The translations under genes and the position numbers were made by a program. Below, in pieces: positions 1-8,005 of a stretch of DNA of 64,000 nucleotides; position 1 is the first letter of the stretch, and every line of letters begins with the position of its first letter. Below the pieces are notes generated by a model. The model ran no database searches. It was not told the origin of the DNA and saw only the letters and a program-made list of their open reading frames with translations. The stretch covers positions 680,802-744,801 of the forward strand of contig NZ_FKBS01000014.1 of the NCBI RefSeq assembly GCF_900078315.1. Direction: 5' to 3'. Source of the DNA: Bordetella ansorpii (lineage in GTDB: Bacteria > Pseudomonadota > Gammaproteobacteria > Burkholderiales > Burkholderiaceae_B).

Positions 1-16
1 GTCGATCGCGGTACGT

Positions 17-1651
17 TTACTGGTAACCCCGCACTTCCTTGAAGATGGCCTGCAGGCCGCCCTTGTCGCCGTCGAACGAACGTCCGCCGGTGGCTTCGGC
101 CAGTTTCGTCATCTCGGAAGACTCACCCCCCGCGAAGTAGATGGTGAAGACGCGGATGCCCTTCTTGTCGGCGGGCAGAGCATCGTACCAGCGCAGGAAT
201 GAATTCAGCGACATGCCGGACATGTTGGCGCCGTCAGTCATCACCACGATGCTGTAGAAGCGGTCAGGGTGGCGTTCGCGGCGCGCCAGCGCTTCCTGGT
301 AGGCCGCCTGGGTGGCGTCATAGATGGCCGTGCCGCCGGCGGCGTACAGTTCGCGCACGTAGGAAGCAATGTCGTCCAGCGTCTCCTTCGACTGCGCTTC
401 GCTGCCGCCCATGTCGAACGAATGGGTGACGCCCATCCTGTCGTTGAACGGCTTGATGTGGATCTGCTCGCGGTTGCGAAAGCGCGCGAAACGGCCGCTG
501 ATGCTGGAATCCGTGCCGGACAGGCCCAACATGGTCTTCTTCAGCTGGTCCAGGTTATTGCCGTCCATCGAGCCGCTGGTGTCCAGCACGAAGGTGCTGT
601 CGGGCGGCGTTCGCACCTGGTTGTCGAAGGTCAGCAGGATGGCGTCGACCACTTCCTGCCTGGCGGGGAAGGCCAGTTCGCCGATGGCGGCGGCCGGGTT
701 CGGCTGCGCCACGTCGGGGTTGATGGCCTGGCGCAACGTGCGTTGCGCCATCGCCTTCTGGAAGGGCGCGCCGCGCAGATAGGCCACCAGCTTGTCGTAG
801 GCCGCGCGCTTGTCCGCGTTGACCAGCATGAGCGGATAGTCCGATGTGGTCAGGCCGTCCTTGGGATAGATCAGCGTCAGCTTCTCGCGCATCGCCGGAT
901 CGCGGTTCAGCGTCAGCAGCACCGACGAGTAGTTGATGATGCCGTCGACCTGGTCCTGGTTCTTCAGGAAGGCATCGGCCAGCCAGCCCGAACTGCCTGC
1001 CGTCATCTTCTGCGCCTTGAAGAAGGCGGACAGCGACTTGCTGTCGATGTCCTTCACTTCCAGCGCATCGCCCTTGCCCGACAGCGCGGCGGCCAGGCCC
1101 AGCAGGGCCGAGAAGCCCGTGTTGGACGAGGCCGGGCTGGTCATGCCGAAGGTGAACTTGCCGGCCTCGGCGGCCTGCGAGATGTCCTTCCAGGTGGCGC
1201 CCGTGTAGCTGCCGCTGCCGTCGTCCCAGCCCAGCGCGCGGGCCTTGCTGGACTTCAGGCCCAGCACCACCGGCGTCAGCATGGTGCGCTCGGAGGCGAC
1301 GATGCGCTTCTTGGCCTCCGGCACCAGCATGGCGTAGCGGTTGCTGGCGAACCAGGCCAGGTCGGTGGCCTCGCCCGACTGCAGGCGTTCCACGCCATCC
1401 AGCGTGCCGACGTACTTCATCTTCAGCTGCACGCCGGTCTCGCGCCGGATGTCCTCCAGCATCGGTTCGATGTCTTTCAGCTCCGAGCCGGCCAGCACGG
1501 TCAGCGTGGCGGCTTCGGACGAGCCGCCCGACGCCTTGGCGCCGCCGGCGCCGGTGTTGCTGGAGGAGGTGTCCGACGCCTTGTCGCAGGCGGCCAGCGC
1601 AAGGCCCATCCCGGCGATCAGCGCCAGGCGGGTCAGCAGTTTCTTGAGCAT
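17..1651 (-). CDS. Lipoprotein with solute-binding-like domain fused to a VWA domain
   Basis: A 544-residue protein. The N-terminus is a lipoprotein signal with an LAAC lipobox (lipidated Cys about residue 22), followed by a Ser/Gly-rich linker. Residues about 45-310 read as an extracellular solute-binding-protein-like domain (TVLAGSE, TSPASSNTG). Residues about 350-544 are a von Willebrand factor A domain with a MIDAS motif, DTSGS starting at Asp357, and a later MTDGAN strand. The start was chosen because it gives a complete lipoprotein signal; the frame stays open far upstream through telA, but that part is an antisense-type shadow. It is the last gene of a three-gene minus-strand cassette, 32 bp after telA. 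The fold assignment is firm. The role, perhaps a metal-dependent envelope adhesion or sensing function, is inference. Confidence 0.85.
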   Translation of the reverse strand: MLKKLLTRLALIAGMGLALAACDKASDTSSSNTGAGGAKASGGSSEAATLTVLAGSELKDIEPMLEDIRRETGVQLKMKYVGTLDGVERLQSGEATDLAWFASNRYAMLVPEAKKRIVASERTMLTPVVLGLKSSKARALGWDDGSGSYTGATWKDISQAAEAGKFTFGMTSPASSNTGFSALLGLAAALSGKGDALEVKDIDSKSLSAFFKAQKMTAGSSGWLADAFLKNQDQVDGIINYSSVLLTLNRDPAMREKLTLIYPKDGLTTSDYPLMLVNADKRAAYDKLVAYLRGAPFQKAMAQRTLRQAINPDVAQPNPAAAIGELAFPARQEVVDAILLTFDNQVRTPPDSTFVLDTSGSMDGNNLDQLKKTMLGLSGTDSSISGRFARFRNREQIHIKPFNDRMGVTHSFDMGGSEAQSKETLDDIASYVRELYAAGGTAIYDATQAAYQEALARRERHPDRFYSIVVMTDGANMSGMSLNSFLRWYDALPADKKGIRVFTIYFAGGESSEMTKLAEATGGRSFDGDKGGLQAIFKEVRGYQ

Positions 1652-1683
1652 GATCGAATTCGCGTAGAAGAGTGGGCGAGCGG

Positions 1684-2904
1684 TCAGACCTGCACCGGGC
1701 CGTCGGGCAGGGCGGGGGCCTGCCGCACGGCTTCGGACGCGGCCTGCTGGCGCGAGCGGTCCAGGTACTGCTCGCTGCGTTCGATCTGCGCCTTCATCAG
1801 CGCGTTGTTCTTGCCCATCGTGTCGATGGCCTGCGAGCGGAACGTGTCCATCGCGTCCATCGCCTTGAAGGTGTTGTCCATCATTTCCTGAATGCGCTGC
1901 ACGCCGATCAGCGGATCCGCGGCGAACTCGCCGGTGCGCTGCACGTGCTGGCCCAGTTGGCGCGAGGTCTCGGTGACCAGGTCGCCGATGGTGTTGGACA
2001 CGCCCTGCAGCATCTCCATCACCTGGATCTGGTTGCCGGTGGCGCGCGCCACGGTCTGGGCGGTGGCCAGGGCCGACATGCCGGTGGTGGCCACGCGGTT
2101 GCAGCCGTTGACCATCTCGCGCGCCGTCTTCTTCAGCACCGTCATCGACAGGTAGCCGTTGACGTTGACGGCCATCTGCGTCTGCATGTCCTGGTAGTTC
2201 TGGCGCACGTAGAACAGTACTTCTTGCTCCAGCGCGCGGGCGCGGTCGGGATCGGTGGTCTTCAGGGCGGCGACGCGGCTGGACACCTCGGTGTCCAGTT
2301 TTTCGGCGAAGGTGATGGCGCCCTTGAGCTTCTGCATGGCGTCCCACAGCTTGGCCATGGTGACGTCGATCTCGGCCGAGTCGCGCTGCATGTCGTCGCG
2401 CGCGCGGTGCAGGTCGGCCATGATGGCCTTCAGGTGGTCGCCGGCGTCCTGGAACTTGCGGAAGTAGTCCTGCAGCTTGTTGCCGAACGGAATCAGGCCC
2501 AGCAGCTTCCTGGGCGACAGCAGGTCGCCCTCGCGGCCCGGGTTCAGTTCATCGAGCTGCGAGCGCATCGACTGGATCGCCTTGAACGCGGCCGAGTCCT
2601 CGATGCCCACGAAATTGCGCTCCATGAAGCGGCCGGTCATCAGTTCGGAGGCGTTGGAGATCTCGTTGCGGCCCAGGTGAAAGAGGGCGTCGACGCGGCT
2701 CTTGAACGTATCACTGTGCACGTCTTCCGTGAACAGCGTGTTCACCACGCTGGCCACTTGTTTGTCGATGGCGGCGGTGGTCTCGTCGGGCAGGGCCACC
2801 ATGTCGGTGGCCTTCTTCTGTTCGACGGGCTGGATCACCTCGGGCGGGGTCAGCACCATGTCGGGGGGCGTCAAGGTTTGCGTTTGCTGTTCCATATTCT
2901 TCAT
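1684..2904 (-). CDS. TelA/KlaA family toxic anion resistance protein
   Basis: A 406-residue, mostly helical soluble protein that reads along its whole length as the TelA/KlaA family (PF05816), originally linked to plasmid tellurite resistance and later to general envelope and antibiotic stress. Recognisable stretches are the MERNFVG segment, the central NPGREGDLLSPRKLLGLIPFG-like region and the GNQIQVMEMLQGVSNTI helix. Two Met codons lie three residues apart at the start; the first is used here. It sits between a membrane-anchored binding-protein-like gene (64 bp upstream) and the VWA lipoprotein (32 bp downstream), so co-transcription is likely. Biochemical function is unknown for the family. 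Tellurite resistance should not be assumed. Confidence 0.87.
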   Translation of the reverse strand: MKNMEQQTQTLTPPDMVLTPPEVIQPVEQKKATDMVALPDETTAAIDKQVASVVNTLFTEDVHSDTFKSRVDALFHLGRNEISNASELMTGRFMERNFVGIEDSAAFKAIQSMRSQLDELNPGREGDLLSPRKLLGLIPFGNKLQDYFRKFQDAGDHLKAIMADLHRARDDMQRDSAEIDVTMAKLWDAMQKLKGAITFAEKLDTEVSSRVAALKTTDPDRARALEQEVLFYVRQNYQDMQTQMAVNVNGYLSMTVLKKTAREMVNGCNRVATTGMSALATAQTVARATGNQIQVMEMLQGVSNTIGDLVTETSRQLGQHVQRTGEFAADPLIGVQRIQEMMDNTFKAMDAMDTFRSQAIDTMGKNNALMKAQIERSEQYLDRSRQQAASEAVRQAPALPDGPVQV

Positions 2905-2968
2905 GTCCGATGTCGGATTGGGGATCCGGGTTGCTCGTTCAGGGGGGACAGGCCGGTCGCGCGCCTAC

Positions 2969-4075
2969 TCAATTGAATTTCCGTTCGATGCCTTGGATCA
3001 GGTACTCCAGCGTCTCGTAGCTGGGCGGGTCCACCACGTCGACCAGCACGTCGGGCGCGCTGAGTTTCTTGTCGTTGAGGAACGAGACGAACTTGCCGCT
3101 GTCCGCGGTGCGGTAGCCGTATTGCACGGCCAGCGCCTGCAGTTCCGGGTCTTGCGACAGCGCCTCGCCCAGCCGCTGGCCCTTTTCGTTGAAGGGCACC
3201 AGCGTGTGCTTGGTGTAGAGCGTGGGGCGCGGATATAGCAGCACCATGTCCGTGTTGGGCGTGGGGCGCTTGGACTGGTATTCCAGGTACTGGCTTTCGT
3301 AGATCATCACCAGCGGCGCCTTGCCGATGCCCATGGTGGTGTAGTCCTCGAACGGGCCGGCCGAGCTGGACTCTTGAAAACCCTGGCGCAGGAACAGGCT
3401 GGACAGCGCGGGCAGCAGGCGGTCGGCGTCGGCCTGCGTGTTCACGATGTTGTTCTTGTTCATCACATAGCTGGCCAGCGCCAGGTACATGGCCGCGCTG
3501 TTGGACTTGCGCACGTCGGTCGAGCTGACCAGGATCGACTTGCTGGTGTTGAACACCGTGTTGTTCGGCAGTTCGTTCCAGCGTTTGCCCTGCTCGATCA
3601 TGGTCATCAGGCGGTCCATGTCGATGATGTAGTGCGTGCCGTTCTCGGTGCGCACCAGGCCGGCGCTCTCCAGCATCGGCACCAGCGTCTTCCACGAGGC
3701 GATCGCCATCGGCGTGAAGAAGGGCTGGTAGACCTGGCGCGCGTTGGAAGCCTTCTGCAGCGTGATGGCCGCGGGCGCGCCTGCGGGAAAGCCGAAGTCG
3801 TAGCCGTCCCGCTTGCGTGCGCTGATCTCGCGCGAACCGACCTTGTCCACCGCCACGGTGAAGCCCAGTTGCTTCAGGCGGGCCTGCACGCGCGGGTCGA
3901 GGAAGTAGGTTTCCTTTTCGGACCCGATCATGCCGCGTACCTGCACGACGGCTTTCGCGGCGGCCTGCGCGGCGTCGGTTTCCAGCTTGCGGGTGGAGGA
4001 AACATAGATGGCGCCGCCGATGCCGGCCAGCAGGGCGACTGCCAGGACGGGCGCCAGGATCTTGCGTAGTTGCAT
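2969..4075 (-). CDS. Membrane-anchored solute-binding-like protein
   Basis: A 368-residue protein with one N-terminal hydrophobic segment (residues about 6-27), without a lipobox, then a periplasmic domain that looks like an extracellular binding protein (the LDPRVQARLKQLGFTV opening, the FPAGAPAAITLQ strand, and the LYPRPTLYTKHTLVPF region near the end). I could not place it in a named family. The Met at 4075 was chosen because it puts the transmembrane helix at the extreme N-terminus; an in-frame Met at 4132 would add 19 basic residues. It is the first gene of the SBP-TelA-VWA cassette, and its promoter should lie in the 344-bp gap it shares with divergent ychF. Confidence 0.7.
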   Translation of the reverse strand: MQLRKILAPVLAVALLAGIGGAIYVSSTRKLETDAAQAAAKAVVQVRGMIGSEKETYFLDPRVQARLKQLGFTVAVDKVGSREISARKRDGYDFGFPAGAPAAITLQKASNARQVYQPFFTPMAIASWKTLVPMLESAGLVRTENGTHYIIDMDRLMTMIEQGKRWNELPNNTVFNTSKSILVSSTDVRKSNSAAMYLALASYVMNKNNIVNTQADADRLLPALSSLFLRQGFQESSSAGPFEDYTTMGIGKAPLVMIYESQYLEYQSKRPTPNTDMVLLYPRPTLYTKHTLVPFNEKGQRLGEALSQDPELQALAVQYGYRTADSGKFVSFLNDKKLSAPDVLVDVVDPPSYETLEYLIQGIERKFN

Positions 4076-4419
4076 AAGCGCTGGTCTCTTTCTGTGGGGG
4101 GCTTTCGGGGACATAACCCCGCTTCCGCGCATGAATCGTAGGTAAGCGGCGCGGCGAGGTCAAAGCCCGTTACCAGAAGATAAATGCATGAAATGTCATA
4201 TTTATGAAGCTTTTCGGCGACGCCGCGGAGGGTCGGCGCGGAGCGGTTAAAATTCGCCCTTTCCCGGACCCGCCGCGCACAGGATTCCTTCTGGATTCCG
4301 CCGCTTGGCGCGGCCCCGTCCACGGCTCAAGCGATCCCGGCGGTTTGCACGCATGCGGATCGGGCACCTCGGCCCTGCCACAGGCAGGCCGCCAGTGCAC
4401 TGATATTTATAGGATTTCC
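4076..4419. other. Intergenic region between divergent cassette and ychF
   Basis: About 340 bp without a supportable gene. It must hold promoters for the minus-strand SBP-TelA-VWA cassette and for ychF. An AT-rich stretch lies at about 4170-4215, and a TAAAAT -10-like hexamer at 4248-4253 could serve ychF, but I see no convincing -35 partner. Open frames crossing this region read as non-coding. Confidence 0.5.
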
Positions 4420-5511
4420 ATGGCTCTGCAATGCGGCATCGTCGGCCTGCCCAACGTCGGTAAATCGACCCTTTTCAACGCGCTGACCAAGGCTGGCATC
4501 GCCGCCGAGAACTATCCCTTCTGCACCATCGAGCCGAACGTGGGCGTGGTCGAAGTGCCGGATCCGCGCCTGCAGAAGCTGGCCGAGATCGTCAAGCCCG
4601 AGCGCATCCTGCCCGCCACCGTCGAGTTCGTGGACATCGCCGGCCTGGTCGCCGGCGCCAGCCAGGGCGAAGGCCTGGGCAACCAGTTCCTCTCGCACAT
4701 CCGCGAGACCGACGCCATCGTCAACGTGGTGCGCTGCTTCGAGGATCCCAACGTGATCCACGTGGCGAACAAGGTCGACCCTATTGCCGACATCGAAGTC
4801 ATCGAGACCGAACTGGCCCTGGCCGACCTGCAGACCGCCGAGAAGGCCATGCAGCGCCACACCAAGACCGCGCGCTCGGGCGACAAGGAAGCCCAACGCC
4901 TGGTGGCCGTGCTGGAGAAGTGCGTCGCCGTGCTGAACCAGGCCAAGCCGGTGCGTTCGGTGGACCTGAGCGACGAAGAACGCGCGATGATCGCCCCGCT
5001 GTGCTTCATCACCGCCAAGCCGGCGATGTATGTGGGCAACGTCAGCGACAGCGGTTTCACGAACAACCCGCTGCTGGACCGCCTGGTCGAATTCGCGAAT
5101 CAGCGCAACGCGCCGGTGGTGGCGATCTGCGCCGCGATCGAAGCCGAGATCGCCGATCTGCCGGATGAGGATCGCGAGGTGTTTTTGGCGGATATGGGCA
5201 TGGAAGAGCCGGGGCTGAATCGTTTGATTCGTGCCGCGTTCAAGCTGCTGGGGCTGCAGACGTACTTCACGGCGGGGGTGAAGGAAGTGCGTGCGTGGAC
5301 GGTGCGTATCGGCGCGACGGGTCCGCAGGCGGCGGGCGTGATTCATACCGACTTCGAGCGCGGGTTCATTCGCGCGCAGACGATCGCGTATGAGGATTAC
5401 ATCGCGTACAAGGGCGAGCAGGGCGCGAAGGAAGCGGGGAAGATGCGGGCGGAAGGGAAGGAATATGTGGTGCAGGATGGGGATGTGATGAACTTCCTGT
5501 TCAACGTCTGA
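4420..5511 (+). CDS. ychF: Redox-regulated/ribosome-binding P-loop ATPase YchF
   Basis: A 363-residue Obg-related P-loop protein. The Walker A motif GLPNVGKST is at residues 8-16, the switch II region reads FVDIAGLV, and a C-terminal TGS domain occupies about residues 280-363 ([14 protein letters not shown]). The length equals that of the E. coli protein. Known YchF proteins hydrolyse ATP rather than GTP, bind ribosomes and act negatively in the oxidative-stress response. The start at ATG 4420 gives the canonical [17 protein letters not shown]-terminus; the open frame upstream of it is not coding. The gene is followed 30 bp later by a strong intrinsic terminator. Confidence 0.97.
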   Translation: MALQCGIVGLPNVGKSTLFNALTKAGIAAENYPFCTIEPNVGVVEVPDPRLQKLAEIVKPERILPATVEFVDIAGLVAGASQGEGLGNQFLSHIRETDAIVNVVRCFEDPNVIHVANKVDPIADIEVIETELALADLQTAEKAMQRHTKTARSGDKEAQRLVAVLEKCVAVLNQAKPVRSVDLSDEERAMIAPLCFITAKPAMYVGNVSDSGFTNNPLLDRLVEFANQRNAPVVAICAAIEAEIADLPDEDREVFLADMGMEEPGLNRLIRAAFKLLGLQTYFTAGVKEVRAWTVRIGATGPQAAGVIHTDFERGFIRAQTIAYEDYIAYKGEQGAKEAGKMRAEGKEYVVQDGDVMNFLFNV

Positions 5512-5541
5512 TCGACGCGTAGCAAGCCGGGTTTTCAACGA

Positions 5542-5575
5542 GGCTCCGCCAACCGAAAGGTTGGCGGAGCCTTTT
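5542..5575 (+). terminator. Rho-independent terminator of ychF
   Basis: A perfect 13-bp stem, GGCTCCGCCAACC / GGTTGGCGGAGCC, closes a GAAA tetraloop and is followed by TTTT. It lies 30 bp beyond the ychF stop. Confidence 0.93.
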
Positions 5576-5727
5576 AGTTGGTTCGCCAGGTTGGACTTTG
5601 CTGGGCGGTGTGCTCGGCGATGCGTGTTCGATACAGCACGCCCTGCATGGCAATGCGCCGAGGGTGTCGTCATCATGAGCGAGTTGGGCGGCTTGGGACT
5701 TATCTCTCGCTCAAGAACGCTCTCTTG

Positions 5728-6105
5728 ATGAAACTAATCCAGTGGATTAAATTCGACATAACTGTGCTGCAAGGCATTGTCGAACTGCCCTCTTATGCGC
5801 GCCTGGCCGACAAGCTGTTGAGTGCGGGAGAGCGAAGAGAGTTGGTCGACTATCTTGCGCAGTCCCCCAAGTCTGGCGACATCATGGAAGGTACCGGTGG
5901 CGTGCGCAAATTGCGATGGCGGCGCGGTGGGAAAGGAAAGAGCGGAGGCGTTCGAGTCATCTACTACTATCACGATGACCTCATGCCCTTGTATCTGCTG
6001 ACGCTTTTCTCCAAGGGTGACAAAGCCAATCTGACGCAGGCCGAGCGCAATGAGCTGGCCTGCTTGGTCGACATCCTGGTGAGTCTTTGGAAAGAGAGAA
6101 CGTGA
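5728..6105 (+). CDS. RelE/HigB-type toxin of a type II TA pair
   Basis: A 125-residue protein that reads as the RelE-like toxin family PF06296: a central GTGGVRKLRWRR strand with many Arg/Lys residues, then GVRVIYYYH and PLYLLTLFSKG, and the family-typical NLTQAERNEL helix. Members are ribosome-dependent mRNA interferases. The start at ATG 5728 puts the family core at the usual distance; an in-frame extension upstream looks non-coding. The toxin precedes its antitoxin, as in HigBA-type loci, and the two overlap by one base (TGATG). The local GC content is clearly lower than that of ychF, which suggests transfer. Confidence 0.87.
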   Translation: MKLIQWIKFDITVLQGIVELPSYARLADKLLSAGERRELVDYLAQSPKSGDIMEGTGGVRKLRWRRGGKGKSGGVRVIYYYHDDLMPLYLLTLFSKGDKANLTQAERNELACLVDILVSLWKERT

Positions 6106-6389
6106 TGGGCACGGCATTCAAGAGCATCAAACAGGGGCTGGAAGAGGCCATCGCGCACGCGAAAGGTGAAGCGATGGGTGTGCGCGTGCATCGGCCACGC
6201 TCTGTCGATGTGAAGGCCGTGCGGGCCAAGGTCGGCATGACGCAGGAACAGTTCGCCGCGTGTTTCGGTTTTTCCGCGGCGACGCTACGGCATTGGGAAC
6301 GAGGAGACCGCACCCCACATGGTCCGGCCCTGGTCCTGCTCAACGTGATCGAGCGCAACCCGCAGGCCGTGATTGACGCGTTGGCTTGA
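6105..6389 (+). CDS. HTH antitoxin (NadS/HigA-like)
   Basis: A 94-residue protein with an XRE-type helix-turn-helix: VRAKVGMTQEQFAACFGFSAATLRHWERG (about residues 43-71) has the Q-x3-A-x3-G-x5-L-x2-W-E-x-G pattern of these domains. The C-terminus LLNVIERNPQAVIDAL is typical of NadS/HigA2-like antitoxins that pair with PF06296 toxins. The ATG shares its A with the toxin TGA stop, so translation is coupled. It is expected to neutralise the toxin and autorepress the operon. I did not find a convincing palindromic operator upstream of the toxin. Confidence 0.87.
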   Translation: MGTAFKSIKQGLEEAIAHAKGEAMGVRVHRPRSVDVKAVRAKVGMTQEQFAACFGFSAATLRHWERGDRTPHGPALVLLNVIERNPQAVIDALA

Positions 6390-6880
6390 TACAGACCATT
6401 GGGGATGGCCGTAAATCAAAGTGATGTCTTTGCGCGCTCTTCCCGGCGGCGGCCTGTCAGTAATTTCGTGTTCAAGGCATAACATGTATCCAAGGAGTAT
6501 GTATGCCACGCAACCCGAATTCCAAGCTGGCAGATCTGCCAGCTATTCTCGCCACGCACCAACGACTTCAAATCCAACGTCTCTGCACGCGCCGCGTGAA
6601 CGAATGAGGCCCCAAGCGCCATTCTTTAGCGTATTGGTTTTGCGATGCCGTGTGTGTGGCAAAGAAGGTAATCCATCAGTAAATGGGGTAATTTTCCTGA
6701 CGGATGCCCTATTTCTGGCGATGCGAAACCCGCGAGACTGCTCAGTTCGCGTATCGCATCCGAGTCAATGATCGTCATCTATAACTACCTCGACAAGTGC
6801 GAAAAAGGCCTGCGTGCAGGACGTTTCCGCAAAAAAAGCCGTCAAACCGTGCATGGCGGCTCGTTCCTGGCGTTACGTCA
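6390..6880. other. Gene-poor, lower-GC debris after the TA pair
   Basis: About 490 bp without a convincing full gene. A 34-codon open frame at 6503-6607 has a good Shine-Dalgarno (AAGGAG at 6492-6497), and a 40-codon frame starts at ATG 6770; neither resembles a family I know. Base composition is less GC-rich than the surroundings. This looks like the remains of a transferred segment that also brought the TA pair. Confidence 0.45.
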
Positions 6881-7069
6881 TCAAGCCTGATTGATCTCGT
6901 CCTCGCCGATGATCTCGGCCACGAAAACCTTGCCAGGGCCGTCCAGGAAGTATTCCTCGGGGGACGGATCACGCAGGCGCATGTAGGTGGCCTCGCCGAT
7001 CTGCATGGTGTGTCCGGCAGGTGGCGACCAATTTCGAAGCGCGGCCCCCAGCACAGCGCCGAGGCTCAA
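6881..7069 (-). CDS. Small hypothetical protein coupled to hyi
   Basis: A 62-residue open frame whose ATG overlaps the hyi stop codon (ATGA), so it could be translated by coupling. The protein has an acidic, folded-looking sequence ([29 protein letters not shown]) rather than the Arg/Ala-rich composition of GC-rich shadows, which supports it being real. I do not recognise a family. It may be a true small partner of hyi or the truncated end of a larger gene, because the low-GC debris begins right after it. Confidence 0.45.
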   Translation of the reverse strand: MSLGAVLGAALRNWSPPAGHTMQIGEATYMRLRDPSPEEYFLDGPGKVFVAEIIGEDEINQA

Positions 7070-7854
7070 TGCGCTTCGCGATACGAACGCAGCCAGCCCA
7101 ATCCTTCCGACGTGCCGGCACGCGGCTTGTACTCGCAGCCGATCCAGCCCTCGTAGCCCAGCTCGCGCAAGGTCTCGAACACGAAGGGATAGTTCAACTC
7201 CTCCCCATCGGGCTCATGCCGGCCCGGCACACTGGCGATCTGGATATGTCCGATGCGGTCTTTCAGGGCACGCAGTCGGGTGACGACGTCGCCCTCCATG
7301 ATCTGGCAGTGATAGCAGTCGAACTGCAGCGCGATGTTGGAAGCGCCGACGGCATCGATCAGGGCGATCGCATCGTCCTGGTAGCTCAGGAAATAGCCTG
7401 GCATGTCGCGCTGGTTGATGGGTTCCAGCAGCAGGGTCACGCCTTGTGCGGCGGCCTGCGGCGCCGCCCAGGCCAGGTTTTCCTGGAAGGCGTCTACATA
7501 GGCGGCGCGGTCAGCGCCCGGGAGCATGAGACCCGCCATCACATGCAGCAGCCGATTGCCCAGCACGCCGGCATATTCCAGGGCTCGTCCCATCGCGTCG
7601 CGAAACTCGGCCTGATGTCCGGGCAGGGCGCCAATGCCGCGCTCGCCCTTCGACCACTGGCCCACTGCGGCGTTGAACAGCACCTGTTGCACACCGTTGT
7701 CGTCCAGCCGCTGCCGGATGTCTGGCGCGGAAAACTCCAGGGGTGAGACGTACTCCACGCCCTTGAACCCATCGCGCGCGGCGGCATCGATGCGGTCGAG
7801 AAAAGGCAGGTCCTGGTACAGGAAGCTCAGGTTCGCGGCGAATTGCAGGGACAT
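7066..7854 (-). CDS. Hydroxypyruvate isomerase / 2-oxo-tetronate isomerase family
   Basis: A 262-residue xylose-isomerase-like TIM barrel. It matches the Hyi/OtnI family: N-terminal [29 protein letters not shown], the metal-binding [16 protein letters not shown] with its Glu, [33 protein letters not shown], and [16 protein letters not shown] near the end. Family members interconvert hydroxypyruvate and tartronate semialdehyde (glyoxylate carboligase route) or isomerise 2-oxo-tetronates. No gcl, glxR or otn genes are adjacent, so the substrate cannot be fixed from context. The preferred start is ATG 7854. Confidence 0.88.
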   Translation of the reverse strand: MSLQFAANLSFLYQDLPFLDRIDAAARDGFKGVEYVSPLEFSAPDIRQRLDDNGVQQVLFNAAVGQWSKGERGIGALPGHQAEFRDAMGRALEYAGVLGNRLLHVMAGLMLPGADRAAYVDAFQENLAWAAPQAAAQGVTLLLEPINQRDMPGYFLSYQDDAIALIDAVGASNIALQFDCYHCQIMEGDVVTRLRALKDRIGHIQIASVPGRHEPDGEELNYPFVFETLRELGYEGWIGCEYKPRAGTSEGLGWLRSYREAH

Positions 7855-8005
7855 GATGGGCTCTGAGTGAAACGGCGCGCTGGCACGCCCGGGGCAGATG
7901 CAGTGTAGTCAACCGCAACAGCGGCTGCGCGGACCTGCCGCAAGGGGCTGCCCTGGCAGGATCCCGCGTCCGCTGTTCGGCCGCCGATCCCCGCACGCCG
8001 CTCTC

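Noticed and set aside
1672-2976. A 434-codon frame antisense to telA
   Set aside because: The product is rich in His/Gly/Leu/Gln typical of antisense shadows; telA on the minus strand is clearly coding.
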